Source of the DNA: Terrimonas ginsenosidimutans
Lineage (GTDB): Bacteria; Bacteroidota; Bacteroidia; Chitinophagales; Chitinophagaceae
Direction: 5' to 3'
Assembly: GCF_022012415.1 (NCBI RefSeq)
Contig: NZ_JAKLTR010000002.1
Coordinates: forward strand, 496,001-560,000
DNA length: 64,000 nt
A program made the translations under genes and the position numbers. Below the pieces are notes generated by a model that did no database searches, was not told the DNA's origin, and saw nothing but the letters and a program-made list of their open reading frames with translations. Positions 59,340 to 64,000 of the stretch are shown piece after piece (positions within the stretch are counted from its first letter, which is position 1; each line of letters opens with the position of its first letter).

Positions 59340-61247
59340 ATGGGAAAAATAATCGGAATCGACTTAGGTACCACCAACAGCTGCGTAGCAGTAATGGAAG
59401 GCAATGAGCCGGTAGTAATCGCCAACGACGAGGGACGCCGTACGACCCCGTCAGTTGTGGCTTTCCTGAAAAATGGAGAAAGAAAAGTGGGTGACCCTGC
59501 AAAACGCCAGGCGATCACTAACCCGCAAAACACCATCACGTCCGTAAAGAGATTTATGGGCCGCCAGTTTGGCGAGGTGACAGAAGAGATCAGTCACTGG
59601 AGCTATAAAGTGGCAAAAGGTGACAATAATACCGTACGGATTGACATAGACGGCCGTCTGTATACTCCACAGGAAATTTCTGCCATGGTTCTTCAGAAAA
59701 TGAAGAAAACAGCGGAAGATTACCTCGGTCAGGATGTTACCGAAGCCGTGATCACCGTTCCCGCATACTTTAACGATGCTCAGCGCCAGGCGACCAAAGA
59801 AGCCGGTGAGATCGCTGGTCTGACGGTTCGCCGGATCGTGAACGAGCCAACTGCAGCCGCTCTCGCATATGGCCTCGACAAAGGCAAACACGATCAGAAG
59901 ATCGCTGTATTTGACCTTGGTGGTGGTACATTCGATATCTCGGTTCTCGAACTGGGTGACGGCGTTTTCGAAGTAAAATCTACCAATGGTGATACCCACC
60001 TCGGTGGTGATGACTTTGATAAAGTGATCATGGACTGGCTGGCTGATGAATTCAAAAAAGAAGAAGCGATCGATCTGCGCAAAGACCCAATGGCGTTGCA
60101 GCGTTTGAAAGAAGCTTCTGAGAAAGCGAAAGTGGAATTGTCTTCTTCCAGCGAAACAGAGATCAACCTCCCTTATATCACCGCTGTGGATGGCGTGCCT
60201 AAACACCTGGTGAAAAAACTGACACGTGCTAAATTTGAGCAACTCGCAGACTCCCTGTTTGCCCGTTGCCTGAAACCCTGCGAAGCTGCATTGAAAGATG
60301 CCGGTTTATCTACTTCACAGATCGATGAAGTGATCCTCGTAGGTGGTTCAACACGTATCCCTAAAGTGCAGGAGATCGTTGAGAAATTCTTTGGTAAAAA
60401 ACCAAACCGCGGCGTAAACCCGGATGAAGTGGTTGCGATCGGAGCCGCTATCCAGGGTGCGGTGCTGACTGGTGAAGTAAAAGACGTGTTACTGCTTGAC
60501 GTAACACCACTTTCTCTTGGTATCGAAACAATGGGTGGTGTAATGACTCGTTTGATCGACAGCAATACGACCATTCCTACCAAGAAATCGGAGACTTTCT
60601 CTACAGCGAGCGATAATCAGCCGGGCGTACAGATCCATGTACTCCAGGGCGAACGCTCACTGGCAAAAGACAACAAGAGCCTCGGCATGTTCAACCTCGA
60701 TGAGATCCCGCCTGCACCAAGAGGCGTACCGAAGATCGAAGTAACATTTGATATCGATGCGAACGGGATCCTCCACGTTACTGCAAAAGACCAGGGAACC
60801 GGTAAAGAGCAGAAGATCCATATTGAAGCCGGTAGCGGATTGAGCAAAGACGAAGTGGAAAAAATGAAAGCTGAAGCCAGAGCAAACGAAGCAAGCGATA
60901 AAGCTGAAAAAGAAAAGATCGAGAAACTGAACCAGGCAGACAGCCTTGTTTTCCAAACAGAAAAACAAGTGAAAGAGTTTGGAGATAAGATCCCCGCTGA
61001 TAAAAAAGGCGCGATCGAATCAGCTCTCGAAAAACTGAAGACAGCACACAAAGCACAGGATATCGCAGCGATCGATTCATCAATGACTGAATTGAATGCC
61101 GCATGGACTGCTGCAAGTGAAGACATCTACAAATCTCAGGATGCTGCAGGTGGCGGCGCTCAACCTGGCGCAGATCAGGGACAGCCAGGCGACAATGCAG
61201 GAAAAGCTGATGATGTAACGGATGTTCCTTACGAAGAAGTGAAATAA
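59340..61247 (+). CDS. dnaK: Molecular chaperone DnaK (Hsp70)
   Basis: A 635-aa Hsp70 from the ATG at 59340, chosen because [20 protein letters not shown] is the canonical start and AAGGAGAAA lies just upstream; the frame opens earlier at 59271. The nucleotide-binding domain shows [23 protein letters not shown] and [11 protein letters not shown]. The substrate domain follows the [14 protein letters not shown] linker region. The helical lid and a Gly/Gln/Ala-rich tail end in the EEVK form of the co-chaperone EEVD-like motif. grpE and dnaJ are not adjacent, as often in Bacteroidota. A strong terminator follows 17 bp after the stop codon. Confidence 0.98.
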   Translation: MGKIIGIDLGTTNSCVAVMEGNEPVVIANDEGRRTTPSVVAFLKNGERKVGDPAKRQAITNPQNTITSVKRFMGRQFGEVTEEISHWSYKVAKGDNNTVRIDIDGRLYTPQEISAMVLQKMKKTAEDYLGQDVTEAVITVPAYFNDAQRQATKEAGEIAGLTVRRIVNEPTAAALAYGLDKGKHDQKIAVFDLGGGTFDISVLELGDGVFEVKSTNGDTHLGGDDFDKVIMDWLADEFKKEEAIDLRKDPMALQRLKEASEKAKVELSSSSETEINLPYITAVDGVPKHLVKKLTRAKFEQLADSLFARCLKPCEAALKDAGLSTSQIDEVILVGGSTRIPKVQEIVEKFFGKKPNRGVNPDEVVAIGAAIQGAVLTGEVKDVLLLDVTPLSLGIETMGGVMTRLIDSNTTIPTKKSETFSTASDNQPGVQIHVLQGERSLAKDNKSLGMFNLDEIPPAPRGVPKIEVTFDIDANGILHVTAKDQGTGKEQKIHIEAGSGLSKDEVEKMKAEARANEASDKAEKEKIEKLNQADSLVFQTEKQVKEFGDKIPADKKGAIESALEKLKTAHKAQDIAAIDSSMTELNAAWTAASEDIYKSQDAAGGGAQPGADQGQPGDNAGKADDVTDVPYEEVK

Positions 61248-61264
61248 GGAATAAGTAAAAATTC

Positions 61265-61302
61265 AAAAGTAAAAAGCCTCTTTCCGGAGGCTTTTTACTT
61301 TT
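61265..61302 (+). terminator. dnaK terminator, 16-bp perfect stem
   Basis: AAAAGTAAAAAGCCTC (61265-61280) and its exact complement (61287-61302), 6-nt loop TTTCCG, with the T-rich right arm acting as T-run. It shares the AAAGTAAAAAG core with the inverted repeat at 8838-8938. Confidence 0.88.
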
Positions 61303-61415
61303 CCGGATCTGATGTTTTTGAATACATAAACAGTTGGCTTCTGAACGGCTATTTTTACTTCTTACTTTTGGATTTTTACTTTTTACTCTTTGCCCTCTTC
61401 GCGTTATATTAGAGA

Positions 61416-62003
61416 ATGGTATTACCCATTTATTCTTATGGTCATGAGATCTTGCGTACGGTGTGTGAACCATTGACGCCGGAGACCATTCCGGCAGCGC
61501 TTATCTCCGATATGTGGGACACGCTTTATGGCGCGGCGGGTTGCGGATTGGCGGCACCGCAGGTGGGGGAATCTGTGCAGCTTTTTTTAGTGGATAGTAA
61601 ACTGCTATATAACCAGATGAACCCGGAGAGCAGGGCAGTGTATTTCGAAGACAATATTGGCATAAAGGCTGTTTTCATCAATGCAGTGATCACGGCTTAT
61701 TCGGAGAGAAGGTGGGTCAGTGAAGAAGCCTGTCTGAGCATACCAGGTCTGCAATACGGCATAGAGCGCCCCTGGAGTATTACCATCGAATACCGCGATG
61801 AATATTTTCAACCGCATAAGAGAACATTCAGCGGCATTACCGCAAGAATGATCCTGCACGAATTCGAGCATACAAATGGAGTGCTGTATCTCGATCATCT
61901 GCCGCAACGAAAACAAAAGCGCATTGCGGGCAAACTGGACCGGATCAGCAGAGGCCGTGTGAAAGCGGATTACCCCATGTCATTCACCAATGACAGCAGA
62001 TAG
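61416..62003 (+). CDS. def: Peptide deformylase
   Basis: A 195-aa metalloenzyme removing the N-formyl group from new proteins. Motif I is GCGLAAPQVG, motif II EEACLSIPG and motif III HEFEHTNGVLYLD; the Cys of motif II and the two His of motif III bind the metal, and the Glu is catalytic. Motif II has Ala where most family members have Gly (EGCLS), a mild deviation. The start MVLPIYSYGHEILR is typical of Bacteroidota enzymes. It converges with the SnoaL-like gene, 6 bp between the stop codons. Confidence 0.94.
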   Translation: MVLPIYSYGHEILRTVCEPLTPETIPAALISDMWDTLYGAAGCGLAAPQVGESVQLFLVDSKLLYNQMNPESRAVYFEDNIGIKAVFINAVITAYSERRWVSEEACLSIPGLQYGIERPWSITIEYRDEYFQPHKRTFSGITARMILHEFEHTNGVLYLDHLPQRKQKRIAGKLDRISRGRVKADYPMSFTNDSR

Positions 62004-62009
62004 CAACCA

Positions 62010-62369
62010 TTACATAAAGAATTGCTCGGAAATTATCTTTCCATCTTTCACCTGGTAAACACAGAGTTCACCGATAGACATCCTTTTCTTTCCTTTCATG
62101 GTGATATCCATTGTTAACACAAAGGCAATGATGTTACCGGTCACCAGTGGGTTGGAGACCGTTACATTATGCAGTTCTTCTGTAAGGTGAGTGAACTTTT
62201 CGCCTTTTTTGATGAGCGCATCAAGCCCCTTTGTTTCTTTTGCAAATTCGGGCGTAGCCTGTGGTTCGATGCTGATGGCATCTTCCGCATAAAGCTCTTT
62301 TAACGCGGTGTCAAAATCGCCTGAGGCGCATAATTCCACAAGTCTTGCTGAAATTTCCGGAGTAGTCAT
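62010..62369 (-). CDS. SnoaL-like (NTF2 superfamily) protein
   Basis: A 119-aa protein with the cone-shaped NTF2 fold pattern: ISARLVELCASGDFDTALKE, LYAEDAISIEP, the VTGNIIAFVLTMDITMKGKK strand pair and the end YQVKDGKIISEQFFM. Bacteroidota members are usually annotated as nuclear transport factor 2 family or SnoaL-like; substrate or partner unknown. Starts at the ATG at 62367-62369. Confidence 0.85.
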   Translation of the reverse strand: MTTPEISARLVELCASGDFDTALKELYAEDAISIEPQATPEFAKETKGLDALIKKGEKFTHLTEELHNVTVSNPLVTGNIIAFVLTMDITMKGKKRMSIGELCVYQVKDGKIISEQFFM

Positions 62370-62487
62370 GACAGAGTTGTTTTCCTTTTAATTGCAAACG
62401 CCCTGCCAACACGGACATAGTCATAGTTCGTGACCGCTCATGCCCCATTCGCACAGTGAAAAGAACAGTTCACTCAATAGTGGATTC

Positions 62488-62515
62488 TTTGTCATTTATA
62501 ACAGCCTTACCTTTG
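62488..62515 (+). promoter_or_regulatory. Bacteroidota-type promoter upstream of the 66-aa gene
   Basis: TTTG at 62488-62491 and TACCTTTG at 62508-62515, 16 bp apart, close to the TTG / TAnnTTTG consensus spacing. Transcription would start near 62521, about 118 bp before the ATG at 62639. Confidence 0.4.
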
Positions 62516-62638
62516 CAGCGTCAAAATCTGAGCATTGTACAGTACTTACAATCAGGCGATTGATCTAACACTTTCTTTGTAACGATTCTTAGTGTTCTTT
62601 CCCGTAAGCTCAGCGATTTCAATTAATCATTTAAAAAA

Positions 62639-62839
62639 ATGAACAACATGCAACATGATGTAATGCCATCTATTGTCCAGGTGGATCCCGATGTATTAAA
62701 AACCTTATTAAAGGAAGTAAAGGAAACAGTAGCGAACTACATCCAGCTTCCGGCAGAAAAGCAAAAAGAGTTTGGAGTAGTCGATATGTGGAAGATCCGC
62801 AGAACGGCAAAAAGCGCCAGCGCAAGGGTAAGAAGGTAA
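62639..62839 (+). CDS. Small conserved-looking basic protein (66 aa)
   Basis: A 66-aa soluble protein, starting MNNMQHDVMPSIVQVDPDVL, predicted largely helical (LKTLLKEVKETVANYIQLPA), with a basic C-terminus (MWKIRRTAKSASARVRR). No family recognised. Gene status is supported by an upstream promoter-like pair and by a terminator whose stem overlaps the final Arg codons and stop. A DNA- or RNA-binding role is possible from the basic tail only. Confidence 0.65.
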   Translation: MNNMQHDVMPSIVQVDPDVLKTLLKEVKETVANYIQLPAEKQKEFGVVDMWKIRRTAKSASARVRR

Positions 62840-62860
62840 TCACTTTCTTACCTTTTTTTT
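62827..62860 (+). terminator. Terminator overlapping the end of the 66-aa gene
   Basis: GGTAAGAA (62827-62834) pairs with TTCTTACC (62845-62852), followed by eight T. The stop codon at 62837-62839 lies in the loop. Confidence 0.85.
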
Positions 62861-62944
62861 ATTACGCGCATCCGCCATGCATTATTTCAAAAGAGGGAGG
62901 CTGCATCCAGGAAAAACCGCGGCCATTCGTGCTACCATTCGCGG

Positions 62945-62981
62945 TAAAAAAGAAACCCGTCCTGCTCAGGGCAAAACGGGT
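62945..62981 (-). terminator. Terminator for the leftward 51-aa gene
   Basis: ACCCGT (62955-62960) and ACGGGT (62976-62981) with an inner CCT/AGG pair; reading leftward the stem is followed by TTCTTTTTTACC. Confidence 0.6.
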
Positions 62982-63077
62982 CACTCTATATTTTCAGAAA
63001 TTTCTTCTTACATATCTTGAATACCTGTCAGGGGCTGGATCCTTAATCAGCGGACATTCGTGCCACCAATTCGCGTC

Positions 63078-63233
63078 CTACATAATATCCATCGCCTTTA
63101 CAAAAGCAGTAGTCTGGAAAGGAAGGATCAGGGTCAGCCATTCCCAATGGCCAATGATCGCAGCGATCAAAGCAGCTGTTGAAGCAAAGAATACCATCCA
63201 CCAGATTCCTTTATACTTATTTTTCTGTTCCAT
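63078..63233 (-). CDS. Small membrane protein (51 aa)
   Basis: A 51-codon frame, ATG at 63231-63233, TAG at 63078-63080. It begins MEQKNKYKGIWWMVFFASTA, has one clear membrane helix (about residues 10-28) and a second hydrophobic stretch (WLTLILPFQTTAFVKAM). It has its own downstream terminator-like hairpin on the minus strand. Codon choice resembles neighbouring genes. Function unknown; it is short enough to be missed by length cut-offs. Confidence 0.6.
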   Translation of the reverse strand: MEQKNKYKGIWWMVFFASTAALIAAIIGHWEWLTLILPFQTTAFVKAMDIM

Positions 63234-63666
63234 GAATTTTTGGGTTTAGTTTACTGCCATTTACGGCAAAGGCGCTGCAAAAATAAGTCGCAGGCGTTAA
63301 AAGAGCAAATGCAATTTCGAGCCTGAAAAAGCTTAGACACGCTTAGCGGCCTGATTAACAAACGTTACAATTTTACCGGCTCAGGACTATCCCGAAGTCT
63401 GTACACATTTCCCTGCACTCTTTTGCGGTTCGTTTACGTACTTTGCGGACACGCTTAAGCAGCGGAAGGATCGGACCAGTCTTCCCGCTTGCGGAAGGGT
63501 AGCCCGGGAAAACCCAGGTTTTGAGAAAAGAACCGCTTTAAGGCTGTAAATGCCTGAAAAGTAACACGGATCATGTATTTTTCCGGGCATTCTTTCAAAT
63601 AAATATGCGAACCTTGCATGTTTTATTATACTTTCGTAAACAATGTGTTCTTACGACACGAAGACT
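63234..63666. other. 433-bp intergenic region
   Basis: No convincing gene; a 67-codon minus-strand frame (63387-63590) has no family pattern. At 63420-63450 a short stretch (TTTTGCGGTTCGTTTACGTA, then CTTTGCGG) recalls a degenerate arm of the CGCAAAG repeat family. The promoters of the divergent flanking genes must be here. Confidence 0.5.
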
Positions 63667-64000
63667 ATGGCATTAAAGACAGAACCAGCGATTGCAATGA
63701 AGCTTCAATTTACACTTCGATTTCATACAACCTTCGGTGAAAGCCTGTTTATCTGCGGTAATCACGCAGCTCTTGGCAATGATGATCCCGCGCAAGCATT
63801 GTTGATGGAATACCTTGACAGCGAAAGCTGGCAGATCAATATCAGCATTGACGGCAAAGAATGGGCAAAAGACGGAATCCGTTACAAATATTATCTGAAG
63901 AGCAAAGAAGGGGAATTTATAGGAGAATGGGGGGAGGACAGGATGATCTCCGGCCTACCAAAGCAAACGAATTCCGTTCACCTGATCGATATCTGGAATC
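63667..64000 (+). CDS. malQ: 4-alpha-glucanotransferase with CBM20 domain, N-terminal part only
   Basis: Open from the ATG at 63667 to the window end (111 codons). The visible part is an N-terminal starch-binding CBM20 domain: QFTLRFHTTFGESLFICGNH, then LGNDDPAQALLMEYLDSESW and the IRYKYYLKSKEGEFIGEWGE strand pair, ending HLIDIWN. In Bacteroidota, CBM20 modules at this position head DPE2/MalQ-type 4-alpha-glucanotransferases, which disproportionate maltodextrins. The GH77 domain lies outside the window, so another CBM20 enzyme is possible. An ATG at 63697 is an alternative start. Confidence 0.75.
   Translation, partial: MALKTEPAIAMKLQFTLRFHTTFGESLFICGNHAALGNDDPAQALLMEYLDSESWQINISIDGKEWAKDGIRYKYYLKSKEGEFIGEWGEDRMISGLPKQTNSVHLIDIWN

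Noticed and set aside
59451-60242. 263-codon frame opposite dnaK
   Set aside because: A shadow of the strongly biased dnaK codon usage; Phe/His-rich translation without domain.
63387-63590. 67-codon minus-strand frame before malQ
   Set aside because: No family pattern, overlaps a probable repeat remnant and the likely malQ promoter.

Overview
The window reads as a chromosomal segment of a Bacteroidota bacterium, most likely of the Chitinophagaceae. The reasons are family content and signals seen directly: a SusC-like/OMP_b-brl_3 outer membrane receptor beside a GLPGLI protein, DUF4421, DUF3943, DUF4403 and DUF6766 proteins, reg_prop/Y_Y_Y sensor kinases, few Shine-Dalgarno sequences, and promoter boxes of the TTG / TAnnTTTG type. 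No rRNA, tRNA, CRISPR array, intact insertion sequence or transposase gene was seen. Both window ends cut a gene: an AraC regulator at the left and a probable CBM20-bearing 4-alpha-glucanotransferase at the right.

Layout. 1-8.4 kb is a redox block: moaA, a TAT-exported isoquinoline-oxidoreductase-type molybdenum enzyme (large subunit, 2Fe-2S subunit, diheme cytochrome c), then a membrane-anchored thioredoxin-fold protein overlapping a six-helix PAS histidine kinase. 8.5-14.4 kb holds a small orphan gene, a CinA-like protein, a propeller sensor kinase with its LuxR-type regulator, and, divergently, a pseudo-receiver protein that lacks the phospho-acceptor Asp, followed by a secreted protein. 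14.6-22 kb is leftward: a cytochrome b / YedY-like molybdoenzyme fusion, then a tight operon (lipoprotein, DUF4421, DUF3943, MscS channel). 22.5-34 kb is mixed envelope and housekeeping content: beta-barrel, patatin-Omp85, DUF6766, CinA domain, DUF892 ferritin-like, FAD/Rieske oxidoreductase, SemiSWEET, LLM oxidoreductase and SDR. 34-42 kb has a frameshifted acetyltransferase, the GLPGLI/TonB-receptor pair, glgB and a TPR protein.

From 42 kb on the region becomes accessory-like. An orphan contractile tail sheath gene sits behind an 8-bp microsatellite. Five copies of a CGCAAAG-rich hairpin repeat lie between 43.9 and 54.0 kb, one of them a 123-bp tandem array and one supplying the stop codon of a histidine kinase. 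A decayed Rhs toxin tip follows, with at least three inactivating lesions but an intact coupled immunity-like gene. Then come a pseudogene and a four-unit array of about 195 bp, with REP-like hairpins, just upstream of dnaK. argS, gtrA-like, DUF4403, AraC, SDR, a TPR/HisKA_2 kinase, YdeI and DUF456 genes are interspersed. The end (59.3-64 kb) returns to housekeeping genes: dnaK, peptide deformylase, a SnoaL-like protein, two small genes and malQ.

Connections. MoaA makes the first intermediate of the cofactor used by both molybdoenzymes in the window. The three sensor kinases have different core types (HisKA_3, HisKA and HisKA_2), and only one has an adjacent regulator. glgB and malQ belong to glycogen/maltodextrin metabolism but are 23 kb apart. 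The Rhs debris, pseudogenes and repeats at 53.8-59 kb mark a degenerating site flanked by intact core genes.
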